DNA of 64,000 nt. Origin: Leuctra nigra (lineage: Eukaryota; Arthropoda; Insecta; Plecoptera; Leuctridae). The notes beneath the pieces were generated by a model. That model worked only from the letters and a program-made list of their open reading frames with translations. It made no database searches and was not told the origin of the DNA. The stretch spans positions 682,001 through 746,000 of the forward strand of contig OW203764.1 in NCBI GenBank assembly GCA_934045905.1, read 5' to 3'. The position numbers and the translations under genes are program-made. Each line of letters starts with the position of its first letter. Within the stretch, counting starts at the first letter, position 1. Below are positions 21,201-36,200 of the stretch, one piece after another.

Positions 21201-24200
21201 ATGTGATGAGCTGTCGAACACTCAGTGCATCCAACATTAGAACACCACTCCTGCAGCATGTGGATGCATTGAGTCGGCACTTAGCGAGCCACAAGTGTCC
21301 CAGCCCAGGTGTTTGTGCGCGACAATGTGATGAGCTGTCGAACACTCAGTGCATCCAACATTAGAACACCACTCCTGCAGCATGTGGATGCATTGAGTCG
21401 GCACTTAGCGAGCCACAAGTGTCCCAGCCCAGGTGTTTGTGCGCGACAATGTGATGAGCTGTCGAACACTCAGTGCATCCAACATTAGAACACCACTCCT
21501 GCAGCATGTGGATGCATTGAGTCGGCACTTAGCGAGCCACAAGTGTCCCAGCCTAGGTGTTTGTGCGCGACAATGTGATGAGCTGTCGAACACTCAGTGC
21601 ATCCAACATTAGAACACCACTCCTGCAGCATGTGGATGCATTGAGTCGGCACTTAGCGAGCCACAAGTGTCCCAGCCCAGGTGTTTGTGCGCGACAATGT
21701 GATGAGCTGTCGAACACTCAGTGCATCCAACATTAGAACACCACTCCTGCTGCATGTGGATGCATTGAGTCGGCACTTAGCGAGCCACAAGTGTCCGAGC
21801 CCAGGTGTTTGTGCGCGACAATGTGATGAGCTGTCGAACACTCAGTGCATCCAACATTAGAACACCACTCCTGCAGCGTGTGGATGCATTGAGTCGGCAC
21901 TTAGCGAGCCACAAGTGTCCCAGCCCAGGTGTTTGTGCGCGACAATGTGATGAGCTGTCGAACACTCAGTGCATCCAACATTAGAACACCACTCCTGCAG
22001 CATGTGGATGCATTGAGTCGGCACTTAGCGAGCCACAAGTGTCCCAGCCCAGGTGTTTGTGCGCGACAATGTGATGAGCTGTCGAACACTCAGTGCATCC
22101 AACATTAGAACACCACTCCTGCAGCATGTGGATGCATTGAGTCGGCACTTAGCGAGCCACAAGTGTCCCAGCCCAGGTGTTTGTGCGCGACAATGTGATG
22201 AGCTGTCGAACACTCAGTGCATCCAACATTAGAACACCACTCCTGCAGCATGTGGATGCATTGAGTCGGCACTTAGCGAGCCACAAGTGTCCCAGCCCAG
22301 GTGTTTGTGCGCGACAATGTGATGAGCTGTCGAACACTCAGTGCATCCAACATTAGAACACCACTCCTGCAGCATGTGGATGCATTGAGTCGGCACTTAG
22401 CGAGCCACAAGTGTCCCAGCCCAGGTGTTTGTGCGCGACAATGTGATGAGCTGTCGAACACTCAGTGCATCCAACATTAGAACACCACTCCTGCAGCATG
22501 TGGATGCATTGAGTCGGCACTTAGCGAGCCACAAGTGTCCCAGCCCAGGTGTTTGTGCGCGACAATGTGATGAGCTGTCGAACACTCAGTGCATCCAACA
22601 TTAGAACACCACTCCTGCAGCATGTGGATGCATTGAGTCGGCACTTAGCGAGCCACAAGTGTCCCAGCCCAGGTGTTTGTGCGCGACAATGTGATGAGCT
22701 GTCGAACACTCAGTGCATCCAACATTAGAACACCACTCCTGCAGCACGTGGATGCATTGAGTCGGCACTTAGCGAGCCACAAGTGTCCCAGCCCAGGTGT
22801 TTGTGCGCGACAATGTGATGAGCTGTCGAACACTCAGTGCATCCAACATTAGAACACCACTCCTGCAGCGTGTGGATGCATTGAGTCGGCACTTAGCGAG
22901 CCACAAGTGTCCCAGCCCAGGTGTTTGTGCGCGACAATGTGATGAGCTGTCGAACACTCAGTGCATCCAACATTAGAACACCACTCCTGCAGCGTGTGGA
23001 TGCATTGAGTCGGCACTTAGCGAGCCACAAGTGTCCCAGCCCAGGTGTTTGTGCGCGACAATGTGATGAGCTGTCGAACACTCAGTGCATCCAACATTAG
23101 AACACCACTCCTGCAGCATGTGGATGCATTGAGTCGGCACTTAGCGAGCCACAAGTGTCCCAGCCCAGGTGTTTGTGCGCGACAATGTGATGAGCTGTCG
23201 AACACTCAGTGCATCCAACATTAGAACACCACTCCTGCAGCGTGTGGATGCATTGAGTCGGCACTTAGCGAGCCACAAGTGTCCCAGCCCAGGTGTTTGT
23301 GCGCGACAATGTGATGAGCTGTCGAACACTCAGTGCATCCAACATTAGAACACCACTCCTGCAGCATGTGGATGCATTGAGTCGGCACTTAGCGAGCCAC
23401 AAGTGTCCCAGCCCAGGTGTTTGTGCGCGACAATGTGATGAGCTGTCGAACACTCAGTGCATCCAACATTAGAACACCACTCCTGCAGCGTGTGGATGCA
23501 TTGAGTCGGCACTTAGCGAGCCACAAGTGTCCGAGCCCAGGTGTTTGTGCGCGACAATGTGATGAGCTGTCGAACACTCAGTGCATCCAACATTAGAACA
23601 CCACTCCTGCAGCATGTGGATGCATTGAGTCGGCACTTAGCGAGCCACAAGTGTCCCAGCCCAGGTGTTTGTGCGCGACAATGTGATGAGCTGTCGAACA
23701 CTCAGTGCATCCAACATTAGAACACCACTCCTGCAGCGTGTGGATGCATTGAGTCGGCACTTAGCGAGCCACAAGTGTCCCAGCCCAGGTGTTTGTGCGC
23801 GACAATGTGATGAGCTGTCGAACACTCAGTGCATCCAACATTAGAACACCACTCCTGCAGCATGTGGATGCATTGAGTCGGCACTTAGCGAGCCACAAGT
23901 GTCCCAGCCCAGGTGTTTGTGCGCGACAATGTGATGAGCTGTCGAACACTCAGTGCATCCAACATTAGAACACCACTCCTGCAGCATGTGGATGCATTGA
24001 GTCGGCACTTAGCGAGCCACAAGTGTCCCAGCCCAGGTGTTTGTGCGCGACAATGTGATGAGCTGTCGAACACTCAGTGCATCCAACATTAGAACACCAC
24101 TCCTGCAGCATGTGGATGCATTGAGTCGGCACTTAGCGAGCCACAAGTGTCCCAGCCCAGGTGTTTGTGCGCGACAATGTGATGAGCTGTCGAACACTCA

Positions 24201-27200
24201 GTGCATCCAACATTAGAACACCACTCCTGCAGCATGTGGATGCATTGAGTCGGCACTTAGCGAGCCACAAGTGTCCGAGCCCAGGTGTTTGTGCGCGACA
24301 ATGTGATGAGCTGTCGAACACTCAGTGCATCCAACATTAGAACACCACTCCTGCAGCATGTGGATGCATTGAGTCGGCACTTAGCGAGCCACAAGTGTCC
24401 CAGCCCAGGTGTTTGTGCGCGACAATGTGATGAGCTGTCGAACACTCAGTGCATCCAACATTAGAACACCACTCCTGCAGCGTGTGGATGCATTGAGTCG
24501 GCACTTAGCGAGCCACAAGTGTCCCAGCCCAGGTGTTTGTGCGCGACAATGTGATGAGCTGTCGAACACTCAGTGCATCCAACATTAGAACACCACTCCT
24601 GCAGCACGTGGATGCATTGAGTCGGCACTTAGCGAGCCACAAGTGTCCCAGCCCAGGTGTTTGTGCGCGACAATGTGATGAGCTGTCGAACACTCAGTGC
24701 ATCCAACATTAGAACACCACTCCTGCAGCACGTGGATGCATTGAGTCGGCACTTAGCGAGCCACAAGTGTCCCAGCCCAGGTGTTTGTGCGCGACAATGT
24801 GATGAGCTGTCGAACACTCAGTGCATCCAACATTAGAACACCACTCCTGCAGCACGTGGATGCATTGAGTCGGCACTTAGCGAGCCACAAGTGTCCCAGC
24901 CCAGGTGTTTGTGCGCGACAATGTGATGAGCTGTCGAACACTCAGTGCATCCAACATTAGAACACCACTCCTGCAGCATGTGGATGCATTGAGTCGGCAC
25001 TTAGCGAGCCACAAGTGTCCCAGCCCAGGTGTTTGTGCGCGACAATGTGATGAGCTGTCGAACACTCAGTGCATCCAACATTAGAACACCACTCCTGCAG
25101 CATGTGGATGCATTGAGTCGGCACTTAGCGAGCCACAAGTGTCCCAGCCCAGGTATTTGTGCGCGACAATGTGATGAGCTGTCGAACACTCAGTGCATCC
25201 AACATTAGAACACCACTCCTGCAGCATGTGGATGCATTGAGTCGGCACTTAGCGAGCCACAAGTGTCCCAGCCCAGGTGTTTGTGCGCGACAATGTGATG
25301 AGCTGTCGAACACTCAGTGCATCCAACATTAGAACACCACTCCTGCAGCATGTGGATGCATTGAGTCGGCACTTAGCGAGCCACAAGTGTCCCAGCCCAG
25401 GTGTTTGTGCGCGACAATGTGATGAGCTGTCGAACACTCAGTGCATCCAACATTAGAACACCACTCCTGCAGCATGTGGATGCATTGAGTCGGCACTTAG
25501 CGAGCCACAAGTGTCCCAGCCCAGGTGTTTGTGCGCGACAATGTGATGAGCTGTCGAACACTCAGTGCATCCAACATTAGAACACCACTCCTGCAGCGTG
25601 TGGATGCATTGAGTCGGCACTTAGCGAGCCACAAGTGTCCGAGGCCAGGTGTTTGTGCGCGACAATGTGATGAGCTGTCGAACACTCAGTGCATCCAACA
25701 TTAGAACACCACTCCTGCAGCACGTGGATGCATTGAGTCGGCACTTAGCGAGCCACAAGTGTCCCAGCCCAGGTGTTTGTGCGCGACAATGTGATGAGCT
25801 GTCGAACACTCAGTGCATCCAACATTAGAACACCACTCCTGCAGCGTGTGGATGCATTGAGTCGGCACTTAGCGAGCCACAAGTGTCCCAGCCCAGGTGT
25901 TTGTGCGCGACAATGTGATGAGCTGTCGAACACTCAGTGCATCCAACATTAGAACACCACTCCTGCAGCATGTGGATGCATTGAGTCGGCACTTAGCGAG
26001 CCACAAGTGTCCCAGCCCAGGTGTTTGTGCGCGACAATGTGATGAGCTGTCGAACACTCAGTGCATCCAACATTAGAACACCACTCCTGCAGCATGTGGA
26101 TGCATTGAGTCGGCACTTAGCGAGCCACAAGTGTCCCAGCCCAGGTGTTTGTGCGCGACAATGTGATGAGCTGTCGAACACTCAGTGCATCCAACATTAG
26201 AACACCACTCCTGCAGCGTGTGGATGCATTGAGTCGGCACTTAGCGAGCCACAAGTGTCCCAGCCCAGGTGTTTGTGCGCGACAATGTGATGAGCTGTCG
26301 AACACTCAGTGCATCCAACATTAGAACACCACTCCTGCAGCATGTGGATGCATTGAGTCGGCACTTAGCGAGCCACAAGTGTCCCAGCCCAGGTGTTTGT
26401 GCGCGACAATGTGATGAGCTGTCGAACACTCAGTGCATCCAACATTAGAACACCACTCCTGCAGCATGTGGATGCATTGAGTCGGCACTTAGCGAGCCAC
26501 AAGTGTCCCAGCCCAGGTGTTTGTGCGCGACAATGTGATGAGCTGTCGAACACTCAGTGCATCCAACATTAGAACACCACTCCTGCAGCGTGTGGATGCA
26601 TTGAGTCGGCACTTAGCGAGCCACAAGTGTCCCAGCCCAGGTGTTTGTGCGCGACAATGTGATGAGCTGTCGAACACTCAGTGCATCCAACATTAGAACA
26701 CCACTCCTGCAGCATGTGGATGCATTGAGTCGGCACTTAGCGAGCCACAAGTGTCCCAGCCCAGGTGTTTGTGCGCGACAATGTGATGAGCTGTCGAACA
26801 CTCAGTGCATCCAACATTAGAACACCACTCCTGCAGCATGTGGATGCATTGAGTCGGCACTTAGCGAGCCACAAGTGTCCCAGCCCAGGTGTTTGTGCGC
26901 GACAATGTGATGAGCTGTCGAACACTCAGTGCATCCAACATTAGAACACCACTCCTGCAGCATGTGGATGCATTGAGTCGGCACTTAGCGAGCCACAAGT
27001 GTCCCAGCCCAGGTGTTTGTGCGCGACAATGTGATGAGCTGTCGAACACTCAGTGCATCCAACATTAGAACACCACTCCTGCAGCATGTGGATGCATTGA
27101 GTCGGCACTTAGCGAGCCACAAGTGTCCCAGCCCAGGTGTTTGTGCGCGACAATGTGATGAGCTGTCGAACACTCAGTGCATCCAACATTAGAACACCAC

Positions 27201-30200
27201 TCCTGCAGCATGTGGATGCATTGAGTCGGCACTTAGCGAGCCACAAGTGTCCCAGCCCAGGTGTTTGTGCGCGACAAAGGATGAGCTGTCGAACACTCAG
27301 TGCATCCAACATTAGAACACCACTCCTGCAGCACGTGGATGCATTGAGTCGGCACTTAGCGAGCCACAAGTGTCCCAGCCCAGGTGTTTGTGCGCGACAA
27401 TGTGATGAGCTGTCGAACACTCAGTGCATCCAACATTAGAACACCACTCCTGCAGCGTGTGGATGCATTGAGTCGGCACTTAGCGAGCCACAAGTGTCCC
27501 AGCCCAGGTGTTTGTGCGCGACAATGTGATGAGCTGTCGAACACTCAGTGCATCCAACATTAGAACACCACTCCTGCAGCATGTGGATGCATTGAGTCGG
27601 CACTTAGCGAGCCACAAGTGTCCCAGCCCAGGTGTTTGTGCGCGACAATGTGATGAGCTGTCGAACACTCAGTGCATCCAACATTAGAACACCACTCCTG
27701 CAGCATGTGGATGCATTGAGTCGGCACTTAGCGAGCCACAAGTGTCCCAGCCCAGGTGTTTGTGCGCGACAATGTGATGAGCTGTCGAACACTCAGTGCA
27801 TCCAACATTAGAACACCACTCCTGCAGCATGTGGATGCATTGAGTCGGCACTTAGCGAGCCACAAGTGTCCGAGCCCAGGTGTTTGTGCGCGACAATGTG
27901 ATGAGCTGTCGAACACTCAGTGCATCCAACATTAGAACACCACTCCTGCAGCGTGTGGATGCATTGAGTCGGCACTTAGCGAGCCACAAGTATCCCAGCC
28001 CAGGTGTTTGTGCGCGACAATGTGATGAGCTGTCGAACACTCAGTGCATCCAACATTAGAACACCACTCCTGCAGCATGTGGATGCATTGAGTCGGCACT
28101 TAGCGAGCCACAAGTGTCCGAGCCCAGGTGTTTGTGCGCGACAATGTGATGAGCTGTCGAACACTCAGTGCATCCAACATTAGAACACCACTCCTGCAGC
28201 ATGTGGATGCATTGAGTCGGCACTTAGCGAGCCACAAGTGTCCCAGCCCAGGTGTTTGTGCGCGACAATGTGATGAGCTGTCGAACACTCAGTGCATCCA
28301 ACATTAGAACACCACTCCTGCAGCATGTGGATGCATTGAGTCGGCACTTAGCGAGCCACAAGTGTCCCAGCCCAGGTGTTTGTGCGCGACAATGTGATGA
28401 GCTGTCGAACACTCAGTGCATCCAACATTAGAACACCACTCCTGCAGCGTGTGGATGCATTGAGTCGGCACTTAGCGAGCCACAAGTGTCCCAGCCCAGG
28501 TGTTTGTGCGCGACAATGTGATGAGCTGTCGAACACTCAGTGCATCCAACATTAGAACACCACTCCTGCAGCATGTGGATGCATTGAGTCGGCACTTAGC
28601 GAGCCACAAGTGTCCCAGCCCAGGTGTTTGTGCGCGACAATGTGATGAGCTGTCGAACACTCAGTGCATCCAACATTAGAACACCACTCCTGCAGCGTGT
28701 GGATGCATTGAGTCGGCACTTAGCGAGCCACAAGTGTCCGAGCCCAGGTGTTTGTGCGCGACAATGTGATGAGCTGTCGAACACTCAGTGCATCCAACAT
28801 TAGAACACCACTCCTGCTGCATGTGGATGCATTGAGTCGGCACTTAGCGAGCCACAAGTGTCCCAGCCCAGGTGTTTGTGCGCGACAATGTGATGAGCTG
28901 TCGAACACTCAGTGCATCCAACATTAGAACACCACTCCTGCAGCATGTGGATGCATTGAGTCGGCACTTAGCGAGCCACAAGTGTCCCAGCCCAGGTGTT
29001 TGTGCGCGACAATGTGATGAGCTGTCGAACACTCAGTGCATCCAACATTAGAACACCACTCCTGCAGCATGTGGATGCATTGAGTCGGCACTTAGCGAGC
29101 CACAAGTGTCCCAGCCCAGGTGTTTGTGCGCGACAATGTGATGAGCTGTCGAACACTCAGTGCATCCAACATTAGAACACCACTCCTGCAGCATGTGGAT
29201 GCATTGAGTCGGCACTTAGCGAGCCACAAGTGTCCCAGCCCAGGTGTTTGTGCGCGACAATGTGATGAAATGTCGAACACTCAGTGCATCCAACATTAGA
29301 TCACTACTCCTGCAGCATGTGGATGCATTGAGTCGGCACTTAGCGAGCCACAAGTGTCCCAGCCCAGGTGTTTGTGCGCGACAATGTGATGAGCTGTCGA
29401 ACACTCAGTGCATCCAACATTAGAACACCACTCCTGCAGCACGTGGATGCATTGAGTCGGCACTTAGCGAGCCACAAGTGTCCCAGCCCAGGTGTTTGTG
29501 CGCGACAATGTGATGAGCTGTCGAACACTCAGTGCATCCAACATTAGAACACCACTCCTGCAGCATGTGGATGCATTGAGTCGGCACTTAGCGAGCCACA
29601 AGTGTCCCAGCCCAGGTGTTTGTGCGCGACAATGTGATGAGCTGTCGAACACTCAGTGCATCCAACATTAGAACACCACTCCTGCAGCATGTGGATGCAT
29701 TGAGTCGGCACTTAGCGAGCCACAAGTGTCCGAGCCCAGGTGTTTGTGCGCGACAATGTGATGAGCTGTCGAACACTCAGTGCATCCAACATTAGAACAC
29801 CACTCCTGCAGCATGTGGATGCATTGAGTCGGCACTTAGCGAGCCACAAGTGTCCCAGCCCAGGTGTTTGTGCGCGACAATGTGATGAGCTGTCGAACAC
29901 TCAGTGCATCCAACATTAGAACACCACTCCTGCAGCATGTGGATGCATTGAGTCGGCACTTAGCGAGCCACAAGTGTCCCAGCCCAGGTGTTTGTGCGCG
30001 ACAATGTGATGAGCTGTCGAACACTCAGTGCATCCAACATTAGAACACCACTCCTGCAGCATGTGGATGCATTGAGTCGGCACTTAGCGAGCCACAAGTG
30101 TCCCAGCCCAGGTGTTTGTGCGCGACAATGTGATGAGCTGTCGAACACTCAGTGCATCCAACATTAGAACACCACTCCTGCAGCGTGTGGATGCATTGAG

Positions 30201-33200
30201 TCGGCACTTAGCGAGCCACAAGTGTCCCAGCCCAGGTGTTTGTGCGCGACAATGTGATGAGCTGTCGAACACTCAGTGCATCTAACATTAGAACACCACT
30301 CCTGCAGCATGTGGATGCATTGAGTCGGCACTTAGCGAGCCACAAGTGTCCCAGCCCAGGTGTTTGTGCGCGACAATGTGATGAGCTGTCGAACACTCAG
30401 TGCATCCAACATTAGAACACCACTCCTGCAGCATGTGGATGCATTGAGTCGGCACTTAGCGAGCCACAAGTGTCCCAGCCCAGGTGTTTGTGCGCGACAA
30501 TGTGATGAGCTGTCGAACACTCAGTGCATCCAACATTAGAACACCACTCCTGCAGCATGTGGATGCATTGAGTCGGCACTTAGCGAGCCACAAGTGTCCC
30601 AGCCCAGGTGTTTGTGCGCGACAATGTGATGAGCTGTCGAACACTCAGTGCATCCAACATTAGAACACCACTCCTGCAGCATGTGGATGCATTGAGTCGG
30701 CACTTAGCGAGCCACAAGTGTCCCAGCCCAGGTGTTTGTGCGCGACAATGTGATGAGCTGTCGAACACTCAGTGCATCCAACATTAGAACACCACTCCTG
30801 CAGCATGTGGATGCATTGAGTCGGCACTTAGCGAGCCACAAGTGTCCCAGCCCAGGTGTTTGTGCGCGACAATGTGATGAGCTGTCGAACACTCAGTGCA
30901 TCCAACATTAGAACACCACTCCTGCAGCACGTGGATGCATTGAGTCGGCACTTAGCGAGCCACAAGTGTCCCAGCCCAGGTGTTTGTGCGCGACAATGTG
31001 ATGAGCTGTCGAACACTCAGTGCATCCAACATTAGAACACCACTCCTGCAGCATGTGGATGCATTGAGTCGGCACTTAGCGAGCCACAAGTGTCCCAGCC
31101 CAGGTGTTTGTGCGCGACAATGTGATGAGCTGTCGAACACTCAGTGCATCCAACATTAGAACACCACTCCTGCAGCATGTGGATGCATTGAGTCGGCACT
31201 TAGCGAGCCACAAGTGTCCCAGCCCAGGTGTTTGTGCGCGACAATGTGATGAGCTGTCGAACACTCAGTGCATCCAACATTAGAACACCACTCCTGCAGC
31301 ATGTGGATGCATTGAGTCGGCACTTAGCGAGCCACAAGTGTCCCAGCCCAGGTGTTTGTGCGCGACAATGTGATGAGCTGTCGAACACTCAGTGCATCCA
31401 ACATTAGAACACCACTCCTGCAGCGTGTGGATGCATTGAGTCGGCACTTAGCGAGCCACAAGTGTCCCAGCCCAGGTGTTTGTGCGCGACAATGTGATGA
31501 GCTGTCGAACACTCAGTGCATCCAACATTAGAACACCACTCCTGCAGCGTGTGGATGCATTGAGTCGGCACTTAGCGAGCCACAAGTGTCCGAGCCCAGG
31601 TGTTTGTGCGCGACAATGTGATGAGCTGTCGAACACTCAGTGCATCCAACATTAGAACACCACTCCTGCAGCACGTGGATGCATTGAGTCGGCACTTAGC
31701 GAGCCACAAGTGTCCCAGCCCAGGTGTTTGTGCGCGACAATGTGATGAGCTGTCGAACACTCAGTGCATCCAACATTAGAACACCACTCCTGCAGCATGT
31801 GGATGCATTGAGTCGGCACTTAGCGAGCCACAAGTGTCCGAGCCCAGGTGTTTGTGCGCGACAATGTGATGAGCTGTCGAACACTCAGTGCATCCAACAT
31901 TAGAACACCACTCCTGCAGCATGTGGATGCATTGAGTCGGCACTTAGCGAGCCACAAGTGTCCCAGCCCAGGTGTTTGTGCGCGACAATGTGATGAGCTG
32001 TCGAACACTCAGTGCATCCAACATTAGAACACCACTCCTGCAGCGTGTGGATGCATTGAGTCGGCACTTAGCGAGCCACAAGTGTCCCAGCCCAGGTGTT
32101 TGTGCGCGACAATGTGATGAGCTGTCGAACACTCAGTGCATCCAACATTAGAACACCACTCCTGCAGCATGTGGATGCATTGAGTCGGCACTTAGCGAGC
32201 CACAAGTGTCCCAGCCCAGGTGTTTGTGCGCGACAATGTGATGAGCTGTCGAACACTCAGTGCATCCAACATTAGAACACCACTCCTGCAGCATGTGGAT
32301 GCATTGAGTCGGCACTTAGCGAGCCACAAGTGTCCCAGCCCAGGTGTTTGTGCGCGACAATGTGATGAGCTGTCGAACACTCAGTGCATCCAACATTAGA
32401 ACACCACTCCTGCAGCACGTGGATGCATTGAGTCGGCACTTAGCGAGCCACAAGTGTCCCAGCCCAGGTGTTTGTGCGCGACAATGTGATGAGCTGTCGA
32501 ACACTCAGTGCATCCAACATTAGAACACCACTCCTGCAGCATGTGGATGCATTGAGTCGGCACTTAGCGAGCCACAAGTGTCCCAGCCCAGGTATTTGTG
32601 CGCGACAATGTGATGAGCTGTCGAACACTCAGTGCATCCAACATTAGAACACCACTCCTGCAGCACGTGGATGCATTGAGTCGGCACTTAGCGAGCCACA
32701 AGTGTCCCAGCCCAGGTGTTTGTGCGCGACAATGTGATGAGCTGTCGAACACTCAGTGCATCCAACATTAGAACACCACTCCTGCTGCATGTGGATGCAT
32801 TGAGTCGGCACTTAGCGAGCCACAAGTGTCCCAGCCCAGGTGTTTGTGCGCGACAATGTGATGAGCTGTCGAACACTCAGTGCATCCAACATTAGAACAC
32901 CACTCCTGCAGCACGTGGATGCATTGAGTCGGCACTTAGCGAGCCACAAGTGTCCCAGCCCAGGTGTTTGTGCGCGACAATGTGATGAGCTGTCGAACAC
33001 TCAGTGCATCCAACATTAGAACACCACTCCTGCAGCATGTGGATGCATTGAGTCGGCACTTAGCGAGCCACAAGTGTCCCAGCCCAGGTGTTTGTGCGCG
33101 ACAATGTGATGAGCTGTCGAACACTCAGTGCATCCAACATTAGAACACCACTCCTGCAGCATGTGGATGCATTGAGTCGGCACTTAGCGAGCCACAAGTG

Positions 33201-36200
33201 TCCCAGCCCAGGTGTTTGTGCGCGACAATGTGATGAGCTGTCGAACACTCAGTGCATCCAACATTAGAACACCACTCCTGCAGCATGTGGATGCATTGAG
33301 TCGGCACTTAGCGAGCCACAAGTGTCCCAGCCCAGGTGTTTGTGCGCGACAATGTGATGAGCTGTCGAACACTCAGTGCATCCAACATTAGAACACCACT
33401 CCTGCAGCATGTGGATGCATTGAGTCGGCACTTAGCGAGCCACAAGTGTCCCAGCCCAGGTGTTTGTGCGCGACAATGTGATGAGCTGTCGAACACTCAG
33501 TGCATCCAACATTAAACACCACTCCTGCAGCATGTGGATGCATTGAGTCGGCACTTAGCGAGCCACAAGTGTCCCAGCCCAGGTGTTTGTGCGCGACAAT
33601 GTGATGAGCTGTCGAACACTCAGTGCATCCAACATTAGAACACCACTCCTGCAGCATGTGGATGCATTGAGTCGGCACTTAGCGAGCCACAAGTGTCCCA
33701 GCCCAGGTGTTTGTGCGCGACAATGTGATGAGCTGTCGAACACTCAGTGCATCCAACATTAGAACACCACTCCTGCAGCATGTGGATGCATTGAGTCGGC
33801 ACTTAGCGAGCCACAAGTGTCCGAGCCCAGGTGTTTGTGCGCGACAATGTGATGAGCTGTCGAACACTCAGTGCATCCAACATTAGAACACCACTCCTGC
33901 AGCATGTGGATGCATTGAGTCGGCACTTAGCGAGCCACAAGTGTCCCAGCCCAGGTGTTTGTGCGCGACAATGTGATGAGCTGTCGAACACTCAGTGCAT
34001 CCAACATTAGAACACCACTCCTGCAGCATGTGGATGCATTGAGTCGGCACTTAGCGAGCCACAAGTGTCCCAGCCCAGGTGTTTGTGCGCGACAATGTGA
34101 TGAGCTGTCGAACACTCAGTGCATCCAACATTAGAACACCACTCCTGCAGCATGTGGATGCATTGAGTCGGCACTTAGCGAGCCACAAGTGTCCCAGCCC
34201 AGGTGTTTGTGCGCGACAATGTGATGAGCTGTCGAACACTCAGTGCATCCAACATTAGAACACCACTCCTGCAGCATGTGGATGCATTGAGTCGGCACTT
34301 AGCGAGCCACAAGTGTCCGAGCCCAGGTGTTTGTGCGCGACAATGTGATGAGCTGTCGAACACTCAGTGCATCCAACATTAGAACACCACTCCTGCAGCA
34401 TGTGGATGCATTGAGTCGGCACTTAGCGAGCCACAAGTGTCCGAGGCCAGGTGTTTGTGCGCGACAATGTGATGAGCTGTCGAACACTCAGTGCATCCAA
34501 CATTAGAACACCACTCCTGCAGCGTGTGGATGCATTGAGTCGGCACTTAGCGAGCCACAAGTGTCCCAGCCCAGGTGTTTGTGCGCGACAATGTGATGAG
34601 CTGTCGAACACTCAGTGCATCCAACATTAGAACACCACTCCTGCAGCATGTGGATGCATTGAGTCGGCACTTAGCGAGCCACAAGTGTCCCAGCCCAGGT
34701 GTTTGTGCGCGACAATGTGATGAGCTGTCGAACACTCAGTGCATCCAACATTAGAACACCACTCCTGCAGCATGTGGATGCATTGAGTCGGCACTTAGCG
34801 AGCCACAAGTGTGCCAGCCCAGGTGTTTGTGCGCGACAATGTGATGAGCTGTCGAACACTCAGTGCATCCAACATTAGAACACCACTCCTGCAGCGTGTG
34901 GATGCATTGAGTCGGCACTTAGCGAGCCACAAGTGTCCGAGCCCAGGTGTTTGTGCGCGACAATGTGATGAGCTGTCGAACACTCAGTGCATCCAACATT
35001 AGCACACCACTCCTGCAGCATGTGGATGCATTGAGTCGGCACTTAGCGAGCCACAAGTGTCCCAGCCCAGGTGTTTGTGCGCGACAATGTGATGAGCTGT
35101 CGAACACTCAGTGCATCCAACATTAGAACACCACTCCTGCAGCATGTGGATGCATTGAGTCGGCACTTAGCGAGCCACAAGTGTCCGAGCCCAGGTGTTT
35201 GTGCGCGACAATGTGATGAGCTGTCGAACACTCAGTGCATCCAACATTAGAACACCACTCCTGCAGCACGTGGATGCATTGAGTCGGCACTTAGCGAGCC
35301 ACAAGTGTCCCAGCCCAGGTGTTTGTGCGCGACAATGTGATGAGCTGTCGAACACTCAGTGCATCCAACATTAGAACACCACTCCTGCAGCATGTGGATG
35401 CATTGAGTCGGCACTTAGCGAGCCACAAGTGTCCGAGCCCAGGTGTTTGTGCGCGACAATGTGATGAGCTGTCGAACACTCAGTGCATCCAACATTAGAA
35501 CACCACTCCTGCAGCACGTGGATGCATTGAGTCGGCACTTAGCGAGCCACAAGTGTCCCAGCCCAGGTGTTTGTGCGCGACAATGTGATGAGCTGTCGAA
35601 CACTCAGTGCATCCAACATTAGAACACCACTCCTGCAGCGTGTGGATGCATTGAGTCGGCACTTAGCGAGCCACAAGTGTCCCAGCCCAGGTGTTTGTGC
35701 GCGACAATGTGATGAGCTGTCGAACACTCAGTGCATCCAACATTAGAACACCACTCCTGCAGCATGTGGATGCATTGAGTCGGCACTTAGCGAGCCACAA
35801 GTGTCCGAGCCCAGGTGTTTGTGCGCGACAATGTGATGAGCTGTCGAACACTCAGTGCATCCAACATTAGAACACCACTCCTGCAGCACGTGGATGCATT
35901 GAGTCGGCACTTAGCGAGCCACAAGTGTCCCAGCCCAGGTGTTTGTGCGCGACAATGTGATGAGCTGTCGAACACTCAGTGCATCCAACATTAGAACACC
36001 ACTCCTGCAGCGTGTGGATGCATTGAGTCGGCACTTAGCGAGCCACAAGTGTCCCAGCCCAGGTGTTTGTGCGCGACAATGTGATGAGCTGTCGAACACT
36101 CAGTGCATCCAACATTAGAACACCACTCCTGCAGCATGTGGATGCATTGAGTCGGCACTTAGCGAGCCACAAGTGTCCGAGCCCAGGTGTTTGTGCGCGA

